From NCBI GenBank assembly GCA_021732445.1, contig JAKFUZ010000024.1, forward strand, positions 1 to 64,000: 64,000 nucleotides of DNA, written 5' to 3'. Numbering within the stretch: position 1 is the stretch's first letter; each line of letters opens with the position of its first letter. Shown one piece after another: positions 1-8,073 of the stretch. The notes below the pieces were generated by a model. It did not search any database and was not told the origin of the DNA. It was given only the letters and a program-made list of their open reading frames with translations. This DNA comes from Sphingomonas sp. (GTDB lineage: Bacteria > Pseudomonadota > Alphaproteobacteria > Sphingomonadales > Sphingomonadaceae). The translations under genes were made by a program, and so were the position numbers.

Positions 1-2
1 TG

Positions 3-128
3 TTCGGCAAACTCAAGCAACAGCGCCGTATCGCCACCCGCTACGACAAGACCGCCCTCTCCTTCGAAAGCTTCCTCAATCTCGCTGCCACACGCCTATG
101 GCTAAAGTCTTTTGTCAACACGGCCTAG
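3..128 (+). CDS. IS5-family transposase, C-terminal end (cut by window edge)
   Basis: Reading from base 3 gives about 41 codons to a TAG, with a tail (RRIATRYDKTALSFESFLNL) typical of the DDE transposase C-terminus of IS5-group elements common in sphingomonads. The rest lies outside the window, so whether the element is intact cannot be judged. It marks a mobile element immediately left of the secreted-repeat locus. Confidence 0.8.
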   Translation, partial: FGKLKQQRRIATRYDKTALSFESFLNLAATRLWLKSFVNTA

Positions 129-236
129 GATCGACAGCTGAATTTGTTTCGTAAGCACCAATTCTAATACGTATTCGCTCGACAGAGCGGTGACGGTTTC
201 TCTACGGTGCAAACGCAATTGCGCAAAGGGGTCGGC

Positions 237-839
237 GTGCGAAATGCTCTCAAACTGTTGATCCTCAGCGCAATGCTGCTGGGTAATTCTGAGACTCGCG
301 CGCAGGAAATGTCTGCCGAAGACATCAAGGCGCTTATCGAGGCGCAGGTTACCGCACGGCAGCAGGAGCGTTCGGTGCCTAGCTCGACGAATGAACGGTC
401 GATTATCCTGAACAACAGTCAGGATTACAATAAGCCGCTATACCAGAACCCGGCACAGCAAGTCGTCTCGCGGCCAGACGTGCCGGTCGCGCCAAGCGGC
501 ACCAAACCGATCCCGCTCGGTAAGATCGCGTTCGAATTCGGTTCGGACCGTCTGACCTCGAGCTCATTGCTTGCGCTGGGTCGCTTGGCCGAGGTCGTGA
601 TCAACATCGACCTGAAAGGTCATGTCGTGGCGGTCGTTGGCCACACCGACTCAGTTGGCAGCGCCACGAGCAATCTCTCGCTGTCTCGGCGTCGGGCGAT
701 GAGCGTGGTTAGGGCGATGACGGCAGCCGGTGTGTCGCTGGATAGCCTGGAAGCTTATGGTGCCGGTGCGCGGCAGCCGATCCCGGGAACGGATCCAGCA
801 AACCCGGCCAATCGACGCGTCGAGATCGTGGTCAAATAG
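237..839 (+). CDS. OmpA-family outer-membrane/peptidoglycan-associated protein
   Basis: The 200-residue protein carries an N-terminal signal peptide (a hydrophobic run ending near ETRA-Q) followed by a linker and an OmpA C-terminal peptidoglycan-binding domain at about residues 95-200. GHTDSVG (135-141) and the closing NRRVEI are the family hallmarks. Such domains bind diaminopimelate in the cell wall and anchor envelope proteins. The GTG at 237 is chosen because an AAGGGG ribosome site lies six bases upstream and the signal peptide then starts at the N-terminus; a GTG at 207 is in frame but lacks a ribosome site. The gene converges on the CsgG-like gene with only 11 bases between stop codons, so a joint envelope role is an inference from position. 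There is no beta-barrel domain. Confidence 0.85.
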   Translation: MRNALKLLILSAMLLGNSETRAQEMSAEDIKALIEAQVTARQQERSVPSSTNERSIILNNSQDYNKPLYQNPAQQVVSRPDVPVAPSGTKPIPLGKIAFEFGSDRLTSSSLLALGRLAEVVINIDLKGHVVAVVGHTDSVGSATSNLSLSRRRAMSVVRAMTAAGVSLDSLEAYGAGARQPIPGTDPANPANRRVEIVVK

Positions 840-850
840 CTGCTCGCACG

Positions 851-2389
851 CTAGGCGCATTTCTTTCCCTCGCCGGTCGTCGGATCGAGGCAGAAGACGT
901 GATAGTTGAGTGTTTCAGTGGACAAATCCGCCGGCGCAGTGGGACGGATCTTGGCAAGCAGTTCCTCTCCGCTTCGGATCGGGAGGGGAGGCGTTCCGGG
1001 CCCGAAATCGGCAAGCAGCGCTGCTGGAACGAATCTTTCGAGTGGTTGCGCCGAGGCGAGGCACGTTAGCTGCTCGTTCGAGTCGGGGACTTCGGGGGCA
1101 ATCGAGAAGATATCGCCAGGGCCTGGTATGACAATCTGGTCTCCCGCTCGGATCGTCGCAGAACGCCGCTGGCTGTTGGGGAAAACCTTGGTCGTGCGCT
1201 GACGCGCGTCGGTGTAGTAACACAGCAGGTTCCCGGGGCGGGTGGCCGTAACAGCAAAGCTCGCGCGATAGCCGAGCGCAATCTGAAAATGCCCCTCCGA
1301 GTCGGCGACGAATGCAGGGCCATAGGGGGTGACGCGGACGCCCAAGGGATTGCCGTTTCCGGGATCGACGATGGCCGGCACGGCGGGTGTCGCAGCGGTC
1401 CCGTACCGATCGCCATAGAGCGCAAAGTATAGCTCGAATGTCGGCAAACCCAATGATGGAAGTTGCTGCTGTGCCTGATATTCGCTGATCGCCCGACGCA
1501 GCTCCGGTGTCATTGCCGTAGCGGGTGGACCGCGATAAATGCCGCGCTCGCTCAGCGCGGCTGCGATCAGGCTTATCTGCTGGCCGGGCTTCATCTTATC
1601 GAACGCCCGCCGGGCTTCGCGAATGCCTGCTGTATCGGTTTGTGCCACCGCAAGGCATCGCTGATATGGAATTTGAGCCCAGGCACCGACCGACTGGATC
1701 AGCGCCAGATCGATCAGCGCTCGAACCGCTTGCAGTGGCGCATCGCCGCCGCTGAAGTTGACCGTTGCGAAGCCACTCACCAACCCTACGCCGCCGCTGA
1801 TGTCCCCCCCTTTGTCGCGAGAGCGTAACGTCATCGAGAGGCTCTGCGTCGTCGATGGCAGGACAAAGCCCTTTCCGTCCTGAAGATAGACGGTCACCGA
1901 CATGATCGAATCGCGTTTGTTATTCTGAAATCCGAAGCCCAGCGGACCCAGTGTCAGCCCCGCGCCCGAACCTTTCGCGGTAACATCCTGTTCGAACGCC
2001 GTGATAGAACCACCGACTACCAGGTCGGTCGATGGCAGGGCCAGCAACTTCGCCTCGGACGGGTCGATGTTAATCCTGAAGATCCGGCTCTTTTCAGACA
2101 TTCGCCCGAGCGACGCCACGATCATGTCGCGCGTTACCGAGCCGCTTCCCTTTCCTTCGTCGAGCGACCGCGCATAGATCACATTACCGACGCCGTAACG
2201 GGTCCGACTCAGCAACTCGTCCATGCAGCGGAGCGACGCGTCGAAATTAGTCGAGGCGCTTACCGGCGTGCCTTGGGGGCGCACATAGGTGCTTGCCGAA
2301 TCGTTCTGCGCCACCGCAGCCGCAGGCGCCACCAGCAGAATGGCGGTGCCGAGGCATCGCGATACGACCTCGAATGTCCGTGTGATCAC
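851..2389 (-). CDS. CsgG/HfaB-like secretion-channel protein with DUF4384-like C-terminus
   Basis: 512 residues. A signal peptide (about 1-27) precedes a CsgG/HfaB-like region (about 40-250): a VVGGSITAFEQDV segment, a following glycine-rich strand region and the terminal AvR...L alternation match the fold of the curli and holdfast-anchor export channel. A short peptidoglycan-binding-like helical region follows (about 265-330, RRAISEYQAQQ), then a DUF4384-like beta domain (about 365-480). The lipobox cysteine of canonical CsgG is not obvious. It is the last gene of a minus-strand operon and overlaps the preceding gene by an ATGA. By analogy it may export or anchor the repeat proteins encoded next door. 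The family assignment is from pattern recognition; the substrate is inferred. Confidence 0.7.
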   Translation of the reverse strand: MITRTFEVVSRCLGTAILLVAPAAAVAQNDSASTYVRPQGTPVSASTNFDASLRCMDELLSRTRYGVGNVIYARSLDEGKGSGSVTRDMIVASLGRMSEKSRIFRINIDPSEAKLLALPSTDLVVGGSITAFEQDVTAKGSGAGLTLGPLGFGFQNNKRDSIMSVTVYLQDGKGFVLPSTTQSLSMTLRSRDKGGDISGGVGLVSGFATVNFSGGDAPLQAVRALIDLALIQSVGAWAQIPYQRCLAVAQTDTAGIREARRAFDKMKPGQQISLIAAALSERGIYRGPPATAMTPELRRAISEYQAQQQLPSLGLPTFELYFALYGDRYGTAATPAVPAIVDPGNGNPLGVRVTPYGPAFVADSEGHFQIALGYRASFAVTATRPGNLLCYYTDARQRTTKVFPNSQRRSATIRAGDQIVIPGPGDIFSIAPEVPDSNEQLTCLASAQPLERFVPAALLADFGPGTPPLPIRSGEELLAKIRPTAPADLSTETLNYHVFCLDPTTGEGKKCA

Positions 2390-2760
2390 TGCGCTCCCCC
2401 CAAGGTTTCCCGACGGTTATTGCCCGAGCAAATCCCACCGCCATAATATTCGATGTTTCCATATTGAACATCGCGCCGCCGTGAAAGCAATTGCGGACCG
2501 TTACTATCGTCCGTGCCAACGTTTACGTCGTCAACACATTTCTTGGTGATCTTGAATTGATCCGCGCCAGCGCCAGAGCGAACCCGGTTTACGCGGGCAC
2601 TCTGGTCGGCCGGGATTAACGATCCGGCTCCGGTACCGGTGGCATAGCCGCCACTCCCGATCTTCGGTTTGTGAAAGCCGGAAAACTGGGCTTCGGCAGG
2701 CGCCGCGCCGAACAGAGCATACGTGGCGAGCGCGGCGAGCGAGATGGTGATGGTTTTCAT
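2386..2760 (-). CDS. Small secreted protein of unknown function
   Basis: 124 residues with a clear signal peptide (MKTITISLAALATYALF, cleavage after AEA-Q). The mature part is Gly/Ser-rich early and has two cysteines (around KKCVDD and GGICSG), which could form a disulfide in the periplasm. I do not recognise a family. The start is set at MKTIT because an AAGGAG ribosome site lies seven bases upstream; the reading frame extends further but without signal. It lies between the repeat protein and the CsgG-like gene in the same operon, so it could be an accessory factor, minor fibre component or chaperone like CsgE/CsgF/HfaD, but nothing in the residues proves this. Confidence 0.65.
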   Translation of the reverse strand: MKTITISLAALATYALFGAAPAEAQFSGFHKPKIGSGGYATGTGAGSLIPADQSARVNRVRSGAGADQFKITKKCVDDVNVGTDDSNGPQLLSRRRDVQYGNIEYYGGGICSGNNRRETLGGAQ

Positions 2761-2795
2761 GTCAAATCTCCTTGTCGAAGGCATGGGTGGGACGA

Positions 2796-3305
2796 TCAGC
2801 ACACTTGTCCAGATGTGCCGACCCGAACCCGGCTGCGGCGGAAAAAACCGAAATTATACGCGGCGACATGGCCGACCGAGGCGCTACCGCGACGGCCCCC
2901 TGCACCGACCGAACCGACTGCGACGCAGACACTCGAATACGGCATGATCGTGATCGCCGTCGCCGATTTGGCCCGGCCATAGGCGCTCGCCGAGCCGCCC
3001 GTGTTCACGCCGGACAAGGTGCCGACCGATACCTTCGCGTTCGATTTGTAACCGAGCGCGACCGAGGTCTGCGTGCCGCTTGAACCGGTTGCGGTTGCCG
3101 ATCCCCCAGTGCGTGTATCGAGGATCGACCCGGTGCTATTGGTCGCCCGAGTGCCGACACCAACCGAAACCGTGGTGACCGTGCCCGTGCTCGCCGTAGC
3201 GGTCGCGTTGCCGCGGATGTTAACGCCTGCGCCGGGAAGCTGCGCATCAACTTTCCCAACCATGGCAAGGCAAAATACGGGCATCATGAGAATTTGGATC
3301 TTCAT
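2796..3305 (-). CDS. Secreted repeat protein (QLPGAG family), three repeats
   Basis: 169 residues. A signal peptide ends at VDA-QLPGAG, the same mature N-terminus as in the divergent paralogues. Three ~36-residue repeats follow, each with the pattern GG/RGxAxA...TxVTTVSVG...GSI/GTL. Alternating small and beta-branched residues favour a beta-strand or beta-solenoid fold. The C-terminal ~40 residues are basic and contain two cysteines. A GGAGG ribosome site lies just before the chosen ATG. It is the first gene of the operon ending in the CsgG-like channel, so it is a candidate substrate of that channel (inference). It diverges from the three tandem paralogues across about 260 bases. Confidence 0.7.
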   Translation of the reverse strand: MKIQILMMPVFCLAMVGKVDAQLPGAGVNIRGNATATASTGTVTTVSVGVGTRATNSTGSILDTRTGGSATATGSSGTQTSVALGYKSNAKVSVGTLSGVNTGGSASAYGRAKSATAITIMPYSSVCVAVGSVGAGGRRGSASVGHVAAYNFGFFRRSRVRVGTSGQVC

Positions 3306-3387
3306 CGTTTCCTCCATTGCTGAACGTATTTTGGTTGGGTGGGCGGAATACCGCGATGGAGCGCGACGACGATTTTTATTGGGGCGT

Positions 3388-3567
3388 TAATGTGATCGCG
3401 CGCGGTAGCAATGGCTGCCACGCCATGCGTCGCGACCCGGATCGTCATCGGGCGGGTTTTTTTGCGAAAAAAGCATCGCCCGCTGCACACCGCCCCAAAA
3501 CTCCCCGCCATTGACTGGTTAGCGGAAGGGCTAGGCCGACCGCCTCAATGAACAGAGGAACAGGATT
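3388..3567 (+). repeat. Duplicated promoter/leader, copy 1
   Basis: About 180 bases before the first repeat gene match the stretch before the third one at 4620-4796: shared blocks include ATCGCGCGCGGTAGCA, a GCGAAAAAA run, CGCCCCAAAACTCC and GCGGAAGGGCTAGGCCGACC ending in an AGAGGA ribosome site. The last ~70 bases also recur before the second gene (about 4025-4095). This points to duplication of a gene together with its promoter and leader. It contains no gene. Confidence 0.7.
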
Positions 3568-3894
3568 ATGAACATTCGCATCCTTTCCATCGCCGCCGCC
3601 GCGATCGCTCTCGCCACCACCAGCGCGGCGCAGGCTCAGCTGCCAGGGGCAGGGATCAAGATCGGCGGCGACGCAACGATCACGTCCCAGCAGGACAAGG
3701 CCGTCACGACCGTTGCAGTCGGGCAGCGCGCAAAGGGGCACACTTGGACCGCCTCGATCCTGGGCGATGTCGAAATTGGCGGTTCCGCCAAGATCGACGT
3801 CCGCCAAAAGGGCGCTGTCACGACCGTTGCGGTTGGCCAGGACGTCGAAGCAAGCACCGTTACCGGCACGATCTCGAGCTTCTCGCCACGCTGA
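3568..3894 (+). CDS. Secreted two-repeat protein (QLPGAG family), paralogue 1
   Basis: 108 residues: signal peptide to about AQA (residue 23), mature start QLPGAG, then two ~37-residue repeats (about 30-67 and 68-104) sharing I-GG-A-I-V-Q...AVTTVAVGQ. The short tail is SSFSPR. Q and A/V spacing within the repeats is reminiscent of curli-type strand-turn repeats, although the exact curli consensus is absent. It is nearly identical to the protein at 4797-5123, so the pair arose by recent duplication. It has its own copied leader and a strong terminator, which suggests high independent expression. A structural or fibre role is inferred. Confidence 0.8.
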   Translation: MNIRILSIAAAAIALATTSAAQAQLPGAGIKIGGDATITSQQDKAVTTVAVGQRAKGHTWTASILGDVEIGGSAKIDVRQKGAVTTVAVGQDVEASTVTGTISSFSPR

Positions 3895-3923
3895 TCGCTC
3901 GACCCGGAACGCGCCTTCAAACC

Positions 3924-3954
3924 AAGCCCCGCCGCTCACCAGCGGCGGGGCTTT
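3924..3954 (+). terminator. Rho-independent terminator after repeat gene 1
   Basis: A perfect inverted repeat, AGCCCCGCCGCT / AGCGGCGGGGCT around a CACC loop, is followed by a short T-run about 30 bases after the stop codon. The same hairpin shape recurs after the other paralogues. Confidence 0.85.
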
Positions 3955-4095
3955 CGTTATATCTCGTGTCGGGGGGTTACCGATCGGCATTCCTGCGCAG
4001 ACCGTTCCGTGGCTGCACATCGCGATCGATCTCCCCGCCATCAATATAGCAGCGGAAGGGCTCGGCCGACCGCCTCGATTATAGAGGAGCCACGC

Positions 4096-4536
4096 ATGAA
4101 AACGTACATTATCAGCGGTATCGTAGCCGTCGCAATGCTTGCCACCACCGCTTATGCCCAAGCCAAGCAGTCTCAAAGCGGCGTCAAAATCGGGGGCGAC
4201 GTAATAATCATTGTCCAGCAGAAGGCGGTCACCACGGTCGCAATCGCCCGTGGGCCGTTCAGGGCATCCAATTGGAATGGCCCGATCCTGGGCAATGTCA
4301 AAATCAGCGAGTCGCCACAGATCAAAGTCTCACAGACAAATGTGGTAACCGGCATAGCAGTCGGCCAAGATAGCGAAGCAAGCGAGCATGTTTTGAATCG
4401 TACATGCCCGGATGTCTCCGATGTCGTCGTCATTAGAGGCTCGGTCGCGACCACAGATTGCCAAAAGCGGGGTCTGCCCGATGTGACTATCCGCCAGCGT
4501 GCGATCCGCTGCGCGCAGATCGGTTGTCGGCCCTGA
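4096..4536 (+). CDS. Secreted repeat protein (QLPGAG family), divergent paralogue 2 with Cys-rich tail
   Basis: 146 residues. A signal peptide (MKTYIISGIVAVAML...AYA) precedes two degenerate copies of the ~37-residue repeat (GVKIGGD...AVTTVAI and ...ITGIAVGQDSEAS-like). A 45-residue tail with four cysteines (RTCPD, TTDCQ, IRCAQIGC) is absent from the sister proteins. The start is set by an AGAGGAG ribosome site in the conserved leader. The tail could allow disulfide cross-links or cap a fibre, like CsgB nucleators, but this is only an inference. It is flanked by its own leader and hairpin terminator. Confidence 0.75.
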   Translation: MKTYIISGIVAVAMLATTAYAQAKQSQSGVKIGGDVIIIVQQKAVTTVAIARGPFRASNWNGPILGNVKISESPQIKVSQTNVVTGIAVGQDSEASEHVLNRTCPDVSDVVVIRGSVATTDCQKRGLPDVTIRQRAIRCAQIGCRP

Positions 4537-4569
4537 CGAAGGTTACTGCTTCGATTTCTCTACTGCCCC

Positions 4570-4600
4570 AAGCCCTGCCGCTCCTCAGCGGTGGGGCTTG
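4570..4600 (+). terminator. Hairpin terminator after repeat gene 2
   Basis: AAGCCCTGCCGCT / AGCGGTGGGGCTT pair with two G-U wobbles around a CCTC loop. The T-run is weak, but position and stem match the terminators of the sister genes. Confidence 0.65.
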
Positions 4601-4619
4601 TGTCAACAGTCCTCGCTGT

Positions 4620-4796
4620 CATCGCGCGCGGTAGCAGTGCGCGCCACGCCGGGGACTTTTCCTCCCGGATCGTCGTCGGTGGGCGCGCTTTGCGAAAAAA
4701 ATCATATCCCGGTGCACAACGCCCCAAAACTCCCCGCCATTAACTGGATAGCGGAAGGGCTAGGCCGACCGCCTCGATAAACAGAGGAACTACACC
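4620..4796 (+). repeat. Duplicated promoter/leader, copy 2
   Basis: This stretch matches 3388-3567 in several long blocks and ends in an AGAGGA ribosome site before the third repeat gene. Together with the following gene it forms a duplicated unit of roughly 0.5 kb. Confidence 0.7.
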
Positions 4797-5123
4797 ATGA
4801 ACACCCGCATCATCACCATCGCCGCCGCTGCTATCGCCCTCGCTGCCACGGGCTCGGCTCAGGCTCAGCTCCCGGGTGCAGGCATCAAGATCGGCGGCGA
4901 CGCAACGATCAAGGTTCAGCAGGATAAGGCCGTCACGACGGTAGCGGTTGGACAGCGCGTGAAGGCACACACCTGGACCGGCTCAATCCTGGGCAATGTC
5001 GACATTGGCGGCTCCGCCAAGATTGACGTCCGTCAAAAGGGCGCCGTCACCACCGTTGCGGTCGGCAAGGACGCAGAAGCAAGCACGGTCACCGGCACCA
5101 TCTCGAGCTTCTCGCCGCGCTAA
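4797..5123 (+). CDS. Secreted two-repeat protein (QLPGAG family), paralogue 3
   Basis: 108 residues, aligning without gaps to the 3568-3894 product. It has a signal peptide, QLPGAGIKIGGDATI, two ~37-residue repeats with VTTVAVG cores, and the tail ISSFSPR. Most differences are conservative (S/T, E/D, R/K), so the protein appears to be under purifying selection. It carries the same leader and terminator design as its sisters. Predicted to be exported by Sec and possibly assembled at the surface through the CsgG-like protein (inference). Confidence 0.8.
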   Translation: MNTRIITIAAAAIALAATGSAQAQLPGAGIKIGGDATIKVQQDKAVTTVAVGQRVKAHTWTGSILGNVDIGGSAKIDVRQKGAVTTVAVGKDAEASTVTGTISSFSPR

Positions 5124-5154
5124 TCGCTCAACCTCCGCACCGTCCCCAAACTTG

Positions 5155-5185
5155 GCCCCGTCGCTCACCAGCGGCGGGGCTTTTT
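5155..5185 (+). terminator. Rho-independent terminator after repeat gene 3
   Basis: GCCCCGTCGCT / AGCGGCGGGGC stem (one G-T wobble) with a CACC loop, followed directly by TTTTT. It separates the repeat genes from the sigma-like operon. Confidence 0.85.
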
Positions 5186-5477
5186 GCGTCAGCCCGGAGG
5201 CATCGGTCGCATCTTTTTTGCCAGTCAGCGCACAACCAACGCTCGGTACCCACCCAAAGAGGACAGTGACGGAAATGATTCCGTCCCCGACGGATGTTTG
5301 ACGATGCAAAGCCTGACGATCAATCTACGATGGCCGGAGCCGGGGAGTCGCGAAAACGGTGCCGAATCCGACCTAGGTTGCTCAGCTGTGACATTGCCTC
5401 CGATATTGAGTGCGGCGTCGTTGACTTCAGTTGTGATCCATAGAATTTACTCCGTCGCAATATCGAGGGGGTGGATC
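5186..5477. other. Intergenic stretch before the sigma-like operon
   Basis: About 290 bases with no convincing gene; an open frame running through it lacks a ribosome site and family similarity. It should hold the promoter of the downstream operon. A GAGGGGG ribosome site closes it before the ATG at 5478. Confidence 0.5.
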
Positions 5478-6356
5478 ATGGCAGCAACTCACGAAGAGCT
5501 GGATTGGCTCGCCAATCGTTGGCAACGATTTCGCGATACTGTCCGCGTTGTGGTCATGCGTCATTATGACCCTTTGATTGCGGCGATCGTCGAGCACGGA
5601 TCGATCGATGATCATCGATGGAATGAATTCGTCAACGCGGTGCTACGCGATCTGGATCGTGGTCGCATCCGCAACGAACAGCTCTATAGCGTTGCGCTCA
5701 GCCTTTTTGCCGATCCGACACCGCTGCGTCGTGCGCTGGAGGAAGTCGGGAGCGCCTTGGTTGGCGAACAGGCACCTGCCGCAAGAGTGGTCGCGATCAA
5801 GCGCGGCATCACGCGGATGCGGGACGCCTGGATCGGTGGCACCGAACACCGTGGGAAAACCTGGGGCAGGCTCGATTCGGTCAGCCGCGAACTGGTCCGC
5901 GCGACCGGATCGCTTGGTGACAATCGGTGTACCATGGAGCATTTTATCGATCTGCTAGCGCACCTGCGTCTGCATCATGCCTCCGATCGCAACCTGCCGC
6001 GCAAAATCGCCACGATCGAAGAATATTTCTACGAATTCTGTTCGGATTGCCAAGCGGTGGCGATCGACGGGCTACCCGAGCCAAGCGTATCGGCGAGCCA
6101 GGGCGACGCCGTACCAGGGGATGAGGAAGTGAGCGCGCAGCTTGGCATCTGTCTCGAAGAACTCGAAGACGAGCCAAGACGCTTCGTATCGGTTCATTTC
6201 AAGATGACCGATCCGGTCGAATTCAGTTCATCGGGCTATTGTCAGCGAATGGACATCGATCGTCGGCGCTTCCACCGTATCGTCGATCAGGCGCTCGAGG
6301 CTTTGCGTGGATGCATCGAACGCTCTTTGGGTGACGAAGTCGGTGCGATCGCTTGA
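5478..6356 (+). CDS. Sigma-70-like regulatory protein (distant)
   Basis: 292 residues, soluble and without a signal peptide. The last ~65 residues (VSAQLGICLEELEDEPRRF ... RIVDQALEALRGCIERSL) have the layout of sigma region 4: a helix resembling 'LxxLPxxxRxVxxL', then a helix-turn-helix with an 'al..Lr' end. The N-terminal part is helical and matches no sigma region 2 that I recognise, so it may be a divergent sigma factor or a DNA-binding relative. The ATG at 5478 follows a GAGGGGG ribosome site; the frame extends upstream without one. It heads a four-gene operon next to the repeat-protein genes and may control them (inference). Confidence 0.5.
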   Translation: MAATHEELDWLANRWQRFRDTVRVVVMRHYDPLIAAIVEHGSIDDHRWNEFVNAVLRDLDRGRIRNEQLYSVALSLFADPTPLRRALEEVGSALVGEQAPAARVVAIKRGITRMRDAWIGGTEHRGKTWGRLDSVSRELVRATGSLGDNRCTMEHFIDLLAHLRLHHASDRNLPRKIATIEEYFYEFCSDCQAVAIDGLPEPSVSASQGDAVPGDEEVSAQLGICLEELEDEPRRFVSVHFKMTDPVEFSSSGYCQRMDIDRRRFHRIVDQALEALRGCIERSLGDEVGAIA

Positions 6357-6401
6357 CCCTCCAGGGATGCGGCGCAACATGCTCAACAGAAAGTCAAAAG
6401 T

Positions 6402-6947
6402 ATGAACGATATGCAACGATTGTTGGTGGCGGTCCAGGACCGCCAGATCGACCCCGATGACGACTTCGATGATCTTGATTTTGCGATACAGGTTCGCGAT
6501 CTGCTCGCGCGGGGTGAACCAATGCCGAGCCAGCTGGAGCGGCGGATTCAGTCCACACCCTCGGCGCGCGCGATTTTTCGGCGATTGCGCGCCGAGCGGA
6601 TCGCAAAGGCGCGCGTGGTATGGCGCGACCGTGGCTTCGCGACGCGGCTGGAACGGCGCGCGGCAGATAGCGAGGATGACGTCGAGGCGTTGTCGGCCGC
6701 GGGCGTAACCGTGCGGACGATTTTCAATTCGGCATCGGGCAAATGGCTGATCTCTTTACAACTGACCGCTGACGCTGCGAATGATTTGCCGCCCGGATTG
6801 TCGGTCCGGCTTTCCGACAGCGGTGGTCAGATCTGGCTTGAGGGGCCACTCGACCGTCGTGGCGGAATCGATGGCTTCTGGCCGCTCGACGATGTTTCGC
6901 CGCGCCGACGCCTTCGCGAGCATGGTCTGGTGATCGATCTGATTTGA
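6402..6947 (+). CDS. Unknown protein, possible regulator partner
   Basis: 181 residues, no signal peptide and no membrane helix. The N-terminus is very acidic (DPDDDFDDLDFAI), the middle is basic and helical (about 45-90), and the last ~80 residues look beta-rich (TVRTIFNSASGKWLISLQL, ending in GLVIDLI). I do not recognise a family. It lies between the sigma-like gene and the Lon-like membrane protein, so an anti-sigma or adaptor function is possible but unsupported by a motif. It ends five bases before the next gene, pointing to one transcript. Confidence 0.5.
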   Translation: MNDMQRLLVAVQDRQIDPDDDFDDLDFAIQVRDLLARGEPMPSQLERRIQSTPSARAIFRRLRAERIAKARVVWRDRGFATRLERRAADSEDDVEALSAAGVTVRTIFNSASGKWLISLQLTADAANDLPPGLSVRLSDSGGQIWLEGPLDRRGGIDGFWPLDDVSPRRRLREHGLVIDLI

Positions 6948-6951
6948 TGAA

Positions 6952-8073
6952 ATGATGACGTCGGCAATAATCCGCAGCGTTATGTTCCCGGTCGTGGGCC
7001 GATCGGGCGTGGCGTTCGAGACGATCCATGTCGAGCGCCTTCCCGTGCTGGACCGCAACGAACGCTTCGCGACGGCACCGGGCGTGGCCGACGCGATTGA
7101 AATTTTGATGGATGCCCGCGCCGACGATGCCGCATCGACTCGGCTCGATGGTATCAGCGTGGTGGCATCCGGGCGCGGCTTTGGGGGCAAGAGTTATGGA
7201 CTGGCGCTGGCCATCGCGGACAAGCGCGCACGGAAAATCGGCTCGCCGAATACCCCGCTGATTGCGACCGGCCGGATTCTGGAGCGAGAGCGCGGCAGGA
7301 TTGGCGCGATCGAAGGTTTCGACGTCAAGGCCGAGGCAGTGTTGACCCGCGCCACAGAAGAATCGGAGCTCTTGGATTTCGCCTTTCCGGCAGAAAATTG
7401 GAAAGCATTGGAAGCGACGCTTCGTCAGCGACTTCTCGATGCGCAGCGGGCTGGACGGTTGCGGCTGTGGCCAGGCGACTCGATGGAGGACCTTGCCACG
7501 CTTTGGCAGGTGCCAAACCCGACGCGCAGGCGTCGGTCGGTCTTGGCGATGGCAGCTGTCGTATCTTTGGTGGCGGCAACGGGTGCCGCTTGGCAGTATT
7601 GGCAAGGCGCAGATAGTCGGGCCTGTCGATCGACCGAACGCGCGCTCGGGGCTAGTCATGACGATGCAAGGATTGCCGCCGCCATCGCGCAGTGCCGGGC
7701 GGCGTTGGCACGCGATCCGAACGACCCCCACCTCCATTTTCTGCTTGGCAAAGCTTTGAACCAGGGCGGTAGTCCGGTTTTGGCGGCTGCGGAGTTCAAG
7801 GCGGGTGCCGTGGCGGGCGATGTCGGCGCAATGGCCAATTACGGTCGCTATCTTTGGCAGGCCGATCCCACCGATATCGTAGCGCGGCGCGGCGCGCGCC
7901 AATGGCTCGAACGTGCTGCTGGTAAAGGTTCGGTCGATGCAGCGCGCGACATCGGCTATATGTTGCTCGACGATAGTGCGAGCCGCCCAGACCCTGTCGG
8001 CGCCCAATATTGGATGGCAAAAGCGCAGGCAATGGAAGCCGCTGGCAACCACAGCGACGGATTGACACAATGA
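6952..8073 (+). CDS. Lon-like (S16-type) protease domain with membrane helix and Sel1/TPR repeats
   Basis: 373 residues. The first ~170 resemble the Lon proteolytic domain: GGKSYGLALAIAD puts Ser81 where Lon has its nucleophile, and GFDVKAEAVL puts Lys126 where Lon has its general base. The 45-residue spacing is close to that of Lon, and ATGRILERERGRIGAIEG resembles the Lon TGE..LrG.V.pIGG stretch. A single membrane helix (about 196-214, after RRRR) follows, then Sel1/TPR-like helical repeats (about 235-365). There is no ATPase domain. This would be a membrane-tethered, ATP-independent Ser/Lys protease or a pseudoprotease. Linkage to a sigma-like gene suggests a role in signalling by proteolysis (inference). 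It overlaps the next gene by ATGA. Confidence 0.6.
   Translation: MMTSAIIRSVMFPVVGRSGVAFETIHVERLPVLDRNERFATAPGVADAIEILMDARADDAASTRLDGISVVASGRGFGGKSYGLALAIADKRARKIGSPNTPLIATGRILERERGRIGAIEGFDVKAEAVLTRATEESELLDFAFPAENWKALEATLRQRLLDAQRAGRLRLWPGDSMEDLATLWQVPNPTRRRRSVLAMAAVVSLVAATGAAWQYWQGADSRACRSTERALGASHDDARIAAAIAQCRAALARDPNDPHLHFLLGKALNQGGSPVLAAAEFKAGAVAGDVGAMANYGRYLWQADPTDIVARRGARQWLERAAGKGSVDAARDIGYMLLDDSASRPDPVGAQYWMAKAQAMEAAGNHSDGLTQ

Noticed and set aside
6724..8070. 448-codon open frame on the minus strand
   Set aside because: It lies entirely opposite the Lon-like and neighbouring genes, is rich in Arg/His/Pro and has no ribosome site or domain; it is a shadow of high-GC coding DNA.
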